Shown: positions 10,901-24,588 of the stretch, one piece after another
How positions within the stretch are numbered: the stretch's first letter is position 1
Layout: the number at the start of each line of letters is the position of its first letter
Source: Ifrita kowaldi
Taxonomy: Eukaryota > Chordata > Aves > Passeriformes > Cinclosomatidae
Length of the DNA: 64,000 nt
NCBI GenBank assembly: GCA_013398055.1
Contig: VZRS01007512.1
Span: 4,199 to 68,198 of the forward strand
Direction: 5' to 3'
The notes under the pieces: model-generated
Seen by the model: only the letters and a program-made list of their open reading frames with translations
Told to the model about the DNA's origin: nothing
Databases searched by the model: none
Made by a program: the position numbers and the translations under genes

Positions 10901-13900
10901 CTTGCTTGAGTACATTAAAAGCTTTGCAGAATTCAATAAAATCCCTGTTGTGTGATATATTAAAAACTTTCATGTATGCAAATTTTCCTACTCCTGCCCC
11001 AAGAGGGCAGGCATTTTGTTCACAAATATGCACTCATTTCACAACTTAATTGTAGGGCATCCCTGACTGTAGTCTTTGTGATCAGGTGAAGGAGTGCACC
11101 ATCACTATTTTATTTACTTCTCAAAATTTCTCAGTGTTTCTGTTTACTTTGCTGTGGAAAAATCTACAGAGATTCTTTCTACAAAGAAAATTATTTCCAC
11201 GAGGCTGATATCTCCAATCAAGCATCCAGCTTTTGAGTATTATTAATGCACAATCTAAAATCACCCCACTTGGCTGAGTATAAATGAGCTCTTCTTCACT
11301 TAAGCATCCAGTGAAAGTCTCCAAAAACAGGGGAAGCATGGGTATGTGGTATGCTCAGTCTTTTGAACAGACAAGACTAATCATAGCATTATTGTTTTCT
11401 ATGTTTGCCCTTAATGAAAAAAAATAGCATTAAATAGTCCAGCATTTCTAAAAATGTATGTTTCTTGGACCCACATGACTCATTATGTCATTCTAGTATT
11501 AGTAAGTTTCCCATAGTGATCATCTGCTATATCATAGGAAAAGGCCTCCTTCTGTTAGGTACAACCTGAAGTGAAAATAACCTTATCTGTCACATTAATT
11601 GTGGAATCATATAATTACCTAATGACCTAAACAAAATTAACTAATTTCAAAGACTTAATCTTATCAATAAATTCCTGTGTGTTGCCAACTCACACATGCC
11701 AACTAGTTTTTTAGTTGTTGCACATAACCTATTCACAATAAACCTGGCCATTTTTTCTGTGGATTCCTCTCTGCAGAAACAGTTACTAAATGAGAATGGT
11801 GAGCATATTTCACCAAGCCAAGATAAACTCTCATGACATGTTCCATTCTTATATTTGCAGGGCAATTTCTCCATTTAAGGCTCTTGGAAGTTAATATTCC
11901 CAAACCTTTTGAAATTGCTGACTGTCTGTGTTCTGCATCACTACTGAGCCTCACCATTTCATGAATTAGTCCTTAGTCAGTTCCCTGCTCAGCTTCAGCT
12001 GTGCACAAGTCCCTGTCCCTAAAGATATGCAAATAGCCCCAGGAACCTCTCAGTGGTCTTCAGTGCTTCTTGCCTGATGATCAATAGTCCTTTAAAAACA
12101 GAGCTCACTTTGAATGTTGTGATGAAATGAGAGAAATCATAGAAAATACTCCACTACTTGCTGTTCTGGAGTATTCCCAGTGAGCAAGCAGCATGGAAAA
12201 AACCAGAGGGGTAAGGCAATAAACCGTGGAATCTCCCAAGAATGCAAAGCAGCACTGTTGTAACAGCTGTGTAGGCATAGCGATTCCAGAGCACTCTGTG
12301 TGGACATGATTATTCCAAACGCAAATTGCATCACCAAGGATAATGAAACACCCTGGACATACTGCTCCCTGTTTCAGAGACTTGTCATAGATACAGATGT
12401 CCACAGCAAATTTTGGTTGCATGTAGATTTAGGTCTCTTTTATAAGCTTTGTGCTATGTGGGGAGTTAACTGCTGAAACGCTTCTGAAGTAACACAACAG
12501 CAGATTACAAAGACTGGTTCTTTGCTGCAAAAAAAAAAAAAATACAATATTTTTCCACAAAAATCACTTGGATATATCAGATATGCCAAGCTGGAAACAC
12601 AGCCAAGTGCTGGATACTTTACTGCAAGGTTACTTTAGCAAGGTCTGCCCAGTCTTCTTAGGCTGGGACTGACCTTGGAAAATTCCCCTCAGTCCAAAAT
12701 TAAAGCACCTTATCTTGACTATGCTTTTAGCACAGGAGAGCTGACACATGTTGGTTTCTCTAAGGTTAAAAAAGAAAAATTAACTAATCTTTTCAGCAGT
12801 AAAGTCCAAATCAATAGAGTCATCTTCAATGTGTATCACTGCAAAACCTCTGTGTTACCTATGTGTTACATGTTATCAGGTGTTAAATATGTTCATCAAT
12901 GTGCTCACTATTGCATTAAAACATGATTAGCAACCATGGCATGGATACAACAATAGTTTGTCTGGTGGTGTCTTTATGCAGGACTAGACTTGAGAATGGC
13001 ATAAAATGTGGTATAAAATAAGGTAGATGTGAGTTTAAACAGGCAAAGAGGTTGCTCTAACAAGTAACCTTGGTAGCCATACAAATGGCCAGCGAGGTGC
13101 TTTGCCTTGCATCCTTTTTATAGCAGTAAAATCCCAAGGGGAAACCCACTTATCACTGCACAGAAGTGGTACAGCTTATTTGGCATTTCTGGCACTGGTG
13201 CATGTTACACAGGTAAAGCACTTTTGTTGCCCCTACATAATCCTCCTGTCTTGAGAGCTTTCTGGGAAGGCTATTCTGACAAATCTTTCCTGACATGAAT
13301 TTAGCTCTACTTTTGTATCAGAGCAAACTTTCATGTGTACATTTTTATGACAGAATAAGCATGATTTTTCCCATTTATTTTGAATCCATTGAATGACAGG
13401 TTGAAAATGAAAAATGCCCTCCTTTACCAAGAAGGTGCATATCAGGGATAGGCACTACAGTAACTATGCTGGCTTCAAAGCTAATTAAATTTACCTTAGT
13501 GTATCTTTCCCCCATAGACAAACCCACAAGTGCCAACCCCATCAGTCATTGCCTCACTCACCTTACTGACCTATCTTTAAAACTAGAAAAAAAGAGCTGA
13601 TCAGCTCCTCTCCATTTCAATTTTGTGCTCCCCAACCTGAAGATCTTTTTATGTCCTAGCTTCTGGCACGATGCCTTGCAGTCACTGGTCAGATTCAGCA
13701 GTGGCAGCTGCTAGCAGAAAATCCTCCTATTCAAGAGATGACCTTATGTGCTCCAAACCCTGCTTTCTCATTCTGACTAAGTCACTTCTCCGTGTTCAAC
13801 ATGCCTGCACTAACACCATGATGCAGATAGATAGGTTGCAAGTGTTCTGGAGCAAAAGGTATTATTTAAAAGGTAAGAGATTTTGTATTTTAAATTTGAA

Positions 13901-14000
13901 GTGATGGTGGGACAGTCTTTTGTACTAAAAGAAATCAACAGAATTTCACACATTGCATCCAAATTTTATTTTGAAATCAGTGCCACAGTATCCATCCTGA
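4915..14000. other. Non-coding stretch, no gene or dated repeat recognised
   Basis: Open frames are all below about 105 codons and show no domain, signal peptide or conserved motif. Only low-complexity items stand out: T10-type runs near 8096, A12-type runs near 9730 and 12529, and the AT/CA palindrome at 9047-9086. No tRNA-like or SINE-like unit was seen. It is consistent with intron or intergenic DNA. Confidence 0.6.
9047..9086. repeat. Imperfect 40-base inverted repeat of TA/CA dinucleotides
   Basis: Arms TTAGCAT (9047-9053) and ATGCTAA (9080-9086) pair. After a small internal loop, TATACACA (9057-9064) pairs with TGTGTATA (9071-9078) around a six-base loop. It could extrude as a cruciform or fold as RNA. 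No function can be assigned. Confidence 0.8.
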
Positions 14001-14358
14001 TTTCCTTCTGAAAGATCTGCTGTAAAATCCTGTAATGCCTTGTGAATAATGTTAGTGATTCACTCCCAGGCAAATCTCTTATTTTCCAATGCAAATATTG
14101 CATAAGGGTAGCACAGTACTCTTAAATGTGAACAAGACATAAACCCATTTCATTCAGATTATGTTTGTGTCATAAATAAGGCTCTGTATCCACTCAGTTC
14201 AAATCGGCCTCCTTAAGCAGGCTTGCACTCGTTAAATCCTGTCTGTGACCTCAGGCAGCCTGTTCTAAATGCAAGACTCTTGCATGTGAAGAGAGGAGCT
14301 TGGAAAATAACACTGAACTGAGCTAAGGCTAAATCTATTTGGATTCATTACATCTATG

Positions 14359-14414
14359 ACCCGACTGCCTTCGTAAATAACACTCACTTACATACGTTTT
14401 AAGAACAGTCGGGT
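14359..14414. repeat. 9-base inverted repeat, ACCCGACTG / CAGTCGGGT
   Basis: ACCCGACTG at 14359-14367 is matched perfectly by CAGTCGGGT at 14406-14414, with 38 bases between. Each arm keeps a CpG in a CpG-poor region. The spacer contains several TAA and CAC words but no recognised motif. Confidence 0.75.
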
Positions 14415-14702
14415 TTGCATATGGAAAAGACAATCACAAGAATATGAAAAACTCAATCAAGTTTAGGTGACCCATAGCCACAAAAAAAAACCCTGTGTGC
14501 TTTTCCCTCATATTTTACAGAAAATATAGTCAGTGCACGCCTACTAAAATTGCTACATTTCTTCCATCCCTTTTTTCCCCCACCCCATTCTTTTTTTTGT
14601 TTTCTGCTCATCATACTAGCATGAGTATTGAGTAGATTTTACATATGCAATTCCCTGTGTGTGCATATGTCTGAAATGACTACTGTTACTGAGGGACAAG
14701 CC

Positions 14703-14729
14703 AGGAACTTTAGGAACTTTAGGAACTTT
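14703..14729. repeat. Three perfect tandem copies of AGGAACTTT
   Basis: Three 9-base units follow each other without change. On the minus strand an open frame here reads the triplet Val-Pro-Lys repeatedly, but the frame is short and I do not consider it coding. Confidence 0.95.
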
Positions 14730-15424
14730 CCAGCAGCACAAAGTACGGCAAAGTAAAAAAAGGTTACATACAGGAAAGTGACTGTTTTTAAACAAATGTT
14801 TTGTGATACTTTTCCTCACTAAAGCATCTTTGTCAGGTAACAGTTTTTCTAGATGTTAACCTGGGTTAAATCCTGTTTGAAAAGGTTTAGTTCTGTTAGT
14901 CATTTAATTTTAAAACATAGGGCTTTTTCCTACTTTAGGCTTGGCTTAGGAGCCCCAATAAGGTGCCATAGCTAGAAACCTCATGTCATTGTGCTGACAC
15001 AATTAAAGGACTTGACTCATGCTCACACTGTACTCTGACTCAGGAGCTAGAATGGCTTATGCTGGTGTGGCTGTAATATTTCCTGCTCACAGTCATCTAT
15101 TTTGGTCTACCTTTCTCCCTTCTCTTTGAGTTTACTCACTCCACTGCAAGATGGGCTAGGCTCTTTGGGAAGCAGCCATAACCCCAAAGATTTTAGGCTT
15201 GTCAAAATAAACCAGCACTGATATGTGGTTCTTTAATTCACGGCCATTAGCAGCTTCATTTGTGACTTAGTCACCCTGCAGTAAAGGTGCGGATGGAGAG
15301 CTGCACCTGGGAAATGCTCTCTCTTGCCCGATGTTGGTGACCATTTTAAGACATTAGCTTGTGGACATGCATCCTCTTCAAAGGTTGTCCATGGTGTCTG
15401 AAATTACTACCATCCGTAGATGGC

Positions 15425-15447
15425 TAACACAACAATCGGTTGTGTTA
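15425..15447. repeat. Perfect 9-bp hairpin, TAACACAAC / GTTGTGTTA
   Basis: The arms 15425-15433 and 15439-15447 are exact reverse complements around the five-base loop AATCG. It is a compact stem-loop in DNA or RNA. It is not followed by a T run on either strand, so it does not resemble a terminator. Confidence 0.9.
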
Positions 15448-18400
15448 ACTGAGTCAGTTTTACCCAAGAAAGATCAAAAGGGGTAGAGGGGGAAAAGAGG
15501 GAGATGTCTGTCCTAAGAGGACACTGAGAATCTAGGATATTGAAACATTATCAGAGTGTGCTGCTGTTTCCAAACAGTCCCTTACAAACAGTGTCAGGAC
15601 CTGTGCAGCACATGTTCAGCCAGAAAATCCCCTCCCAGCCAGGAGTCAGGCAGATCAAATACAAGTCCATGTGTAACCATTTTGGTCCAAAATCTGACAG
15701 TTGATGTTCACCTGTATGGAAAGTGTGTGCTGAGCTCACTGCCTCTGCTGTAAACTGGCTGAGGATCACTCACTGTTGTGTATTGCCATTTGCCTGAGGC
15801 AGTTGTAACCCTGGCCAGGGAGAAAAGTGGGGGTAGAGAACCAAAGAGCTGCAGGTGACAATCTTTTTAGATGCTAGGATTCACTTGTCATCTTTCTGAA
15901 TGTTCAATAGCAAGAACAGGATCAAATGGACATCACATGACTGTAGAGCTCCTAACTCACACTGCACAGTCAGTGTGCAAGATCCACCCTCTGCTTTGAA
16001 TGGAGAGTGGAACATGTATGTAGGACATAGTTATACTGATGAAAATAAACCAGTTTGAATTATCTTGGCCTAAGGGCTGAGACCCACTGAAAAATTGAGA
16101 TTTTTTCTGCCGAATTTAATAAGAATACATTTTGGTTCTAAGTGTAACCTTAGACAAGTCAGAATGGATTTGTACAGTCTAGATTTAAGATTAAATTGGC
16201 ATCTTAGGTAACACTTCTTATTAGAAAAGGTAATATATGAACAGGATGGATTAAATTGCCAGGGAAGATGAACTAGATGACAGCCTCTAGAAAATAGTAA
16301 TTATAATTTTGTTCTGTGTCTTATTTTTCATCAGTTTACTAAGAAATAGACTTTTTACAGGACCGTTCTTCTTAAGAGAACATAGCAACCTTCTCAGCAA
16401 GAGGTTTTAGAGCTACTGGCCCTGGAAGGAGAAAGGCAGAGGAGGTAAGAAAATAGATGTGATCACTGTCTGAAGGTGAGCTCTTTGTTCAGGTCACCAC
16501 ACACACCGTGTGCCACATGAACTGCTGGAGACCAAGCCTCAGACTCTTTAATGCTAACTTAATCCTGAGAAAAGTGTTGAGCAAAAGGTTCTTTTCTTCA
16601 TGAACAACAGCAAGCCAACTGCATAAGGGTGCCTTAAAGTAGGGTGACACCAGAAAACCTGTGTTGATTCATGCTGGAACAACTGAGCACGTAGTGCCCC
16701 CAGGCTCTGCTGCACCTCTCTGTGGATGTCACCATGCCCTAAGCAAAACCAGTGTGTTTGCTTCCCAGCCACACCAGCCCACGGTCCAGCACATTAGGTT
16801 CAACTGGGATTGATGGCCATCTAAGCCAGTCTTCCAAGTTTGAGGCAATGGCAGCTGAAGACCAAACGCAGTGCCTGTTCTCTCGAGTTTACAAAGGACT
16901 AAAAATTTCTTCCAGAAGAGCAGAGCAGCCAGCAGGAGCTATAAACTATTCTAGGTTGCCCCAACTGTGCTCTTTTTAAAGCACAGCTTTTCTTCTATTT
17001 GTTGCTATTTCACACTTTCAGCTGGTATCACTAATTTTTCCCAAGTGATACTGTGTAAACACAATGACTGCTATTGCAGTTGGTGCAGCCATACCCAAGC
17101 CAGAACGTGGTTCTGGTGCTCTGCTCCCAGTGTAACCATAGCAATGAGAAGCTGCGCATCTGAGACACAGCAGAAGGTATGTTAATATCTTCTTCCCTAG
17201 GAGTCAGTTGATAGAAGCTGAAGTGCAAGCCCCATGTCCATTACACAGCATGTTTTGACTGAGAAACACTGGGAAAACACCAGGTTTCTGTAGGCCATCT
17301 GTAATTACTGTGTTGCCTAGATAGTGGCCACCTCTGAGCTGATGTATTTAACATGTTTCAGGTGTTTTCTCCCTTCTTGAATTTGAAGATCGAGTGCTCT
17401 CCCCCAGTTCACTGGATAGGAACATCACATATTTTTTTCTATTCACATTTAGGAAAGGGGAGAGTTTTTAGCCAGTTGTTGCTCCAGAGAAATCAGAAAC
17501 CTTCTCCAAAACTATCAGTTAGGTTTCAATCAATTAATTCTTTTCAATTCAGTTCAATGGATTGGCAGCCTAGGAAGTAAATAAAAGACTCTTCTTGCAG
17601 ACATCCTGCAGGAGAAAGGCTCACTGATGCATCAAAACTCGATTCCTCACATGATTAGAGAAATTTCTGTTGCCACGTCAAAAGCATAAGGTAACAGAAA
17701 CAGTTTAAGCCAGTTTGAAAATTCTGGCCACTGATGGAGCTAGTTCTTCTGCCTCCTCCGTGGCCACATGTGCTGCTGTCCCTGTCATGTTGGCACACAA
17801 GGTGACATGGATCAGTTTTCTGATATCACTAAATGCTGATCTTACCAAACATTAAGTTTGTGTTTAACCTGGATCAGAGGAGAAGATGTGAAAGCATTGT
17901 CAGGACAAAATCACCACTTTTTTGAATGGACCAGTCTTCGATGACCTCCCCTGCACAATGACTGATTAGTGACCTTGTGTTCAAAGAAATCTGATCTGCC
18001 TGTGGCTAAAAGTTCTTTGGAACACTTTTTAAGAAAAGACTTTGTGTAGTCAAGTTGCTTTTTATAACTCCTATGCTTTATAATACAACAGTTATAGAGC
18101 TTATACTATTTCCCAAAAGTTGCTAGAATTCTAAATATTCTAAATTTTGGAGTATTTATTATATTTTCCCATGATAATAAATACTATACCTTCTGTGAAG
18201 GAGGCATGATTTAAGTCGGGTGGGCCCATGATCCTAATTTTTGGAGTACACAGCAAAAGCAAAATGGCGTTCAGGCTGACTTCTATGCATGTGTACTGGC
18301 TTTATGCTAATTGTCAGAAATTAGCTTATGCAATTAACAATTGTTAAACTACACTCAGATGAATATTGAGCTCCTAATTATACTAGTAATTCCTCTGGCT

Positions 18401-20447
18401 AGCATATCTGTTCCAGGAGGGTACTTCTTAAGCACTCACAGATGAGAATTTCATGATAGGATTAGCCAAGTTAGAAGTCAGGCTCTGAATAAGGTTGGCC
18501 AAAAATGTATTAAATCAGTAATATATTACAATATATATGTTATATCATTAATTCACAAAGGAAATGTTTAAATAGGTTTTAATTACTATTTTACTCTCTG
18601 AACACTGTTCAAAGTTTTGCTGTTAGTAATTGATGCACTTAATAATGTTTGTTTTGTGACTTAGAAACTTGTCTAACATATAGTCTGCTTGAGTACCTGC
18701 ATTTGAGTTAATTTTCTTCACTGTAAAAACTGTCAGTAAAGACACAGGAAAGGAAAACCTGCCTGTGTCTCCTTGTCAGGATCCTCTGCCATCACAAAAA
18801 TTGCATCATGGTTCTCAGGTAACACTGTCACTAATTTTACACTGGCGTTCTTCTTCAAAACACAGTAGGTGATTAATCCAATGTATCCCTAGTAGGTATT
18901 GTTGCAGAGCCTTATTTTTCCAGTGGTCCTGATAATTGTTTGATTTCATGAAATGCTGAATTGTAGCACATTTTCCTGTTTCACTGGGAAGACATTGCAG
19001 TATTTGTTTTCCATGATGAACATGATATCTTCTGGTTACAAGAGAATTTGTAGGTGGTTTAGCTACAAAAGGACTGTAGCATGAGCAAGACCTGATACTT
19101 TTAACTCGCATTGAAAGATAACACACTCATCAACAGCTTTTATTTTTTTATTGTTATAAATAATAAAGTTAAAAAGCTTGTGAATTGTTCAAAACAACGC
19201 ATGCATCCATCTTGCACCAAGTTCTCTCCTGAAAGCCAGTGCTCATGTGTTGTAGCAACTATTGACATAGGTCTTCTCTTGCCTAATGTGAGGCTGAATT
19301 TTTCATTGGTAATCACAGTGTGCCTGGGTGCCTGATGGCATAATGGGGAATTTCATTTCAACGTTACTTTAAAATTAGTTATTTCCTTTACACTTTCAAT
19401 CATTTAATAATTAGGCACTTAAGTCTTCAAGTGGTCATTCGTATTTCATTGTCTTCCTTTTCAGTACTAGGTAAGAAACAATTGGAAAGGTATCTTCTTT
19501 GTGGACCCTTTCATTTTAAAATAATACCTATTATTATGTGTGTAATCAGAAATAGAATGACATAACTTTAAATATCTAAAATTAAAATGAAATTACATCT
19601 CATAGCTAAGATAAATTAGTAAAAGGAAAACTATTACTTTTTGCAAAAGAATTCCTTAAAATTACTCTAAAATGAAAAACTTACATTCATTTTGCCTTGT
19701 ATTTTATTCTGTATCTTGTATTAGAAATTCATCTGTATATTTTTAGGTTATTTTTGTCTTATAGACAGGAATGCTACAATAAACTGTAGAAAACAAGTAA
19801 TAACTTTATTTGTGTATCTCATAGATATATTCTAAAATATAATATTAAAAAAATCTTTTTTAGTGGCAAAGTTGGGATTAGTTGTAATTTTGTGTTTATG
19901 AAATGGAAACATTCTGTTGAAAACATATTCTAGTTTCAAAATGAATGCAGAATGATTTTTTGTATAATTAGCACACATACTTGCAAAGGTTCACATAAAA
20001 TTAGAATTCAGTCAAGATGAAAAACTACTTAAAATGCACAAAAAGGGACCCACAATTAGAGACTGGAAGGGGGTTAGACACAATAGTGGGAATACATAAT
20101 TCAAAATGTCACTCAGCACTCTACTTTGGAATAATATTAGTTGTACACTGATTCTCATGTTTGGCAGCTCCGAACATACTTTGGCTCAAAACAGGAAAAT
20201 AAAAGGTACTTCACATAGTTCACGTTTCACATTCAGTGATGGTGGAAAATGGAACATTTTCTGACTGTTTCAGGAGACATCCTTATCAAATTAAATAAGG
20301 TTGCTGCCTTTCACCTGGTTATGACTCAAAAACATAATTCACCTATGCACAGAATTCAGTGCAGATTTCTTAAAGTCCTCAACATAGCTGCCCTAACATT
20401 TTAGCTCATTAAGTAATGCAGCTTAACATGGGCTAGTTTGAAACACA

Positions 20448-20473
20448 GGGGGGAAAAAAAGGGGGGGGGGGGG
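20448..20473 (+). repeat. G6-A7-G13 homopurine run
   Basis: Six G, seven A and thirteen G in direct succession form a homopurine tract that can form a G-quadruplex or triplex. Read length through this tract may be unreliable. Confidence 0.93.
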
Positions 20474-22794
20474 AAAGGCAGAGGAGAAAGTTAAATGAAC
20501 ACATTATGGACATTTTCAGTCTTTTCAGGAGTCAAAAAACCCTATGCAGTTAACTTATTCTTACCTTGGAGTTTTATTCAGATGTTTCCTCGAGGCTTTC
20601 AGAGAAGGAGTGTTGAGAAGGAGAAAAAAGCACAGGGTAGAATAGCAGGAAAATATAGCAGAAAGGACAGTATTTATAGCATGAGTGGTTATGGAAAACT
20701 GGAAGATAGTGACAGAATAGTCAATGGACAAGAGCAAATGTCAGCATAAAAGAAATCAGTATTAAGGCCATGAAGCATGGAGAAAACTGTCTACACACTA
20801 AACAAAATTGTTTACTTAGTTTTGATTTATAGCCGCTGCATCATGAATTTCAATTGCTGCATGAGACATTTCTCTTCAATCCAGACCTTGCCAGGAAGTG
20901 AAAATATCTGATTTTCAAGCTACCTTTGAGAGAGAGAGTATTAGGTAACATATGATTGATGAGTATCTATAGTGTTATTAAAATTAATCTAATCTAATAT
21001 ACTCCCTAAGTTTAATAGTCATTGAGTTCATTGTTGCACTTTCAAAAGCTGAGAAAAAAAAAAAGAATGGACCAGAACACATTTTAAAAAGCAAGTTAAG
21101 ATGTAAAAAAACCTTAAAACATATAGCTCTCAATTTTGCCTCTTGTTCTCAAGTAGCGTCATGGTTACTTGTTTTTTGATTGTTCATGAGGTGTCTGACC
21201 ACAAGCCTCCCTGGATGCTATGAGACATTAAAAATGCCTTGAATCCTAACTCTTATCATCCAGTACTAACATTTCAGAGCTCTTTAGCTGCTTGCAACCA
21301 TTCCACATTGAATTGCACTGCAGCCACAGATAGTTGTTCCAGCAGCAGTTCTGCCCAGAGCTAGTCCTTCCTCAGTTTGTCCTTTGTGTCTTTTACCCAT
21401 AACTACCCACAGAAGTAGCTCTGGGGGGTCTGCATTATCCAGAGGGACTATCCAGAAGAAGTTGTCTATTTATAGGCTGAAGTTACATTGTATAGATGAG
21501 AGCAAGGTAAAATTTAATAAATTAGCACAGTAGTGTAAATACATGTAGATAATGGTTGAGAGAGGGATTGTACAGAAGCCTTTGTCCTCATTTTTGCACA
21601 CCTGTGAATAGATGAGACTATAGAGAGTGCCATTGCATGTTTTGGACATTAAACATGTAGGACATACCTCACAGACCTTCAGAAAAAGATGAAACAAATT
21701 CCATCACACGGGAAGTGCCTTTTCAGCAGACTGACTGATGTCATCAGGGCCCTGGGCCATGGGGAGATGTTTGCACACTGCAGAACACAAGAACTTCAGA
21801 ATGTTTTACTTTCTAGCTGCTTAGCATCACCTCTCTCTGAGGTGCCATTTCCATGGCAGAACCAACCAGGTGAGTATTCTTCATCCACTGCAGTGCAAAC
21901 CCACTTAAAGTAATTTAAGCTAGCTTTTCGCTGGAGCAAATGAGACGTCTTTATGTAGTCAGTCCTAACATAGGTCTACACCAACATCCAATAAAACTTT
22001 TAAACTACTGAAAGTGGAACTTTTTAAATCAGTCCATTGAAATTCTGATCTGCTTACCCAGTCTACAAATGATCACTTCCTGCAGGTCACTGCAGAAGTC
22101 TGAAATCAGCAATGTCTTAGCAATAGCTAAAAGTAGGGAATTTACCTTTTTGGCAGTTCCACCTTTATTCCTAGTAATACCTGAGATGGCATGTGGAAGC
22201 CACTTTGACTTTTATTTAGGTGGCTTCTAAAGCCATATTATCTCATTTGGTCAGCTCTTTGATTTATTGATTTGTTTTCAGTACTGATTATAGGATGCAG
22301 TAGGCCTTAGTGTAGGCATGTGGCAAAGTAGTTGCCTGACTGGGGATACAAGAAACAGGAGCCTTTAGGAAATAAAGAAAACAAATGAAAGGACCAGCAT
22401 AAAACTGCTATCTTGAGTTGCTGTCAGAAAATAAAATGCAGAACTTCACCTACCATGAAAATTTTATAGAATGAATATTAATGTTATGAAGAGAAGTAGG
22501 GAGGATTTGCATTATGTATTTGACTTGTCCCTGGAGTGAAGACGCTGACACAGACTTGTAACTGCATTAACTATAGCAAAATTTTAATTGAAGATGATTG
22601 ATTGTTGAGCTTTCTGTTAATTAACCTCTTATTCTGCATTTTCCTACAGAATGCCCTTTCAAAATAAGTTTTTAAATTTAACCATCAAAAATACAGTCAT
22701 TAATTTCACTTACAAAAGATGCCTTGTAATAGAAACCCTGGAAAAAGAAAAGAATGCATAAAAAATAAAATACAATGGGATTTGAGCTCAGAAA

Positions 22795-22810
22795 GGTTTT
22801 CATGAAAACC
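22795..22810. repeat. Perfect 16-base palindrome GGTTTTCATGAAAACC
   Basis: The sequence is identical to its own reverse complement. The symmetric GGTTTTC half-sites could suit a dimeric DNA-binding protein, but no family can be named with confidence. Confidence 0.9.
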
Positions 22811-24501
22811 AAAAATTATTTAAATCTAAGCTAGTTACTCACCATTTCAAGAAGCCCAGCCTCAGAAGTTCATAGGAACCTGGTCCTTGTAGTATAGAGA
22901 TAAGCTCTCACAGATCGATTTTAATAACAGAAAGACAATAAATTGATTTTTAAAAGATTTTGCCTGAAAACCTCTCCCCCCATCTAAACTCAACCAGCTA
23001 TGTTTCCTTTGAGCTTTTATTTCTCCCCTTTGTCTTGGATTTAAAATTAAATACATACTCAATCACAAAATACAATTTCATCATCAGCTCTGTATGATTT
23101 GCTAACAGGGTTGAGCACTCTGTGTGATTCCTCATCCTGCCATAATACAAAGGTCAGATCTGCGATACGAATTATTAAAGTAGTTTACCCAGGGTAAGAA
23201 AGAACACTTGTTTTCTAATGCAAAGCAGCTTCTTTCTAAATCACATAATTTTTTCAGACGTGTACTATGAAGGAACTTTCTACATACAGTGACATAGAGA
23301 AAGGGAGGGGTTCTTCTCTAGTCAATACAGTGAAAACAAAACCAGCTGCTCTACATCTAATCAGGCGTCACACCATCACTCTCTGGTTGCCCCACAAATA
23401 GCATCTTTGAAGCATCTTGTCAGTGACAATCTAATGCAAATTTCAGCACCTTTACTTCACAGTGCAAAACAGATCATGATTCACAGAAAACTGGAAGGAA
23501 AACAAGGCTGTTAAAATGATTTACCTGTTTTGGGATGGCACACTGTTCCGTTCAGATTGAGATTTAGGGCGGGAATAATCTAAACACTGAAATCATCTCA
23601 ACTCTGGAGGACTAAGCCAAATTGCTTCTCTGTACTCCATCAGTGCATGTCCAGGAAAAGAGATAGACACCACCAGACAGTGATCACCTCATTTTAATCC
23701 AGGTGTCAGAGGCAGTGTGATTAATTGCTTCCTAAGGTACCTTTCTCTTTTCACTGACTACAGGGGAGACACAGAATAGACCTCTTATTTTACTAAAATC
23801 ACGTGAGATTAAACTCAACAAACTTCGTGGGAGGTGCAGAGTGCAGGATCAGAAAAAGATGAACAGAGCACAGTGAATGGATAGTTGTTCAATATTTCTT
23901 TTTAGACTCACTTCTCAATGTGTGCCCTATCCATTATTTACTGCTCTCCATCCAAATGCAGCACTGAATAGAGAATCACTCATTTTCTCATGGGCTTTTC
24001 CATAGCGCTGCCATTGTAGTGCTCTAGTTCTCCACAAATATTAATGAATTTATCTTCCTGACACCCTGGTGGTGCTGTTATCTTTCTCTTGCATGTCGTG
24101 AGTGAAGACACTGAAAAAATGGAAAAAAGGTCCTCTAATACTGTTTCCCCCATGTAACATGCCTTTCAGCTGGATTTTTCAGAGAACTTGGTGACTTCAG
24201 GGTTTCATGAAGTCAAAGTACAGTTCCTGTTCAGTTCTGCTGCAATTATTTGCTCTTAGCATTCAGCTGCGTAGTCTCCAGGTGTTTTAATGCAGATATG
24301 CAGAGAAAAATGAAGGGAAAGCAGGGACCCAAATTTTAAGTTCTCTGCCATATTCATGACACACTTTCCAAGATTTGCAACCAGATTTGGACCTTTTTCA
24401 CTGTTCAGCTGTTCACTGTTCAGCTTTGACTCATTCCCTGTCTGAATGTGCTTCCTGTATTTCCCCTCCTGGCTGGAAGATGTGCAGTTTTTTGGGCTGT
24501 G

Positions 24502-24562
24502 AACAGTTGGACTCAATGATCTTAGAGGTCTTTTCCAACCTTTATGATTCTATAATTCTATG
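24502..24562 (+). mobile_element. Very short CR1 LINE 3' end
   Basis: The stretch TTGGACTCAATGATCTTAGA followed by GGTCTTTTCCAACC and the tail ATGATTCTATAATTCTATG is the diagnostic last 60 bases of avian CR1, including the short ATTCTATG-type tail repeats. Everything 5' of about 24502 is missing, so the copy was severely truncated on insertion, as most CR1 copies are. Good preservation suggests it is younger than the CR1 at 3695. Confidence 0.95.
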
Positions 24563-24588
24563 CTTCATATATGCTCAGACATAAACAG

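Larger units (their letters stand above)
14730..24501. other. Non-coding stretch, strongly AT-rich between about 18050 and 20000
   Basis: No exon, repeat family or RNA gene is recognisable. The longest open frame is about 103 codons (18815-19126, minus) and carries no known domain. The 19350-20000 part is especially AT-rich. A G6-A7-G13 run lies at 20448-20473, and a 16-base palindrome at 22795-22810. A 15-base unit TTCACTGTTCAGCT(G/T) is duplicated at 24397-24426, just before the next CR1 piece. Confidence 0.6.
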
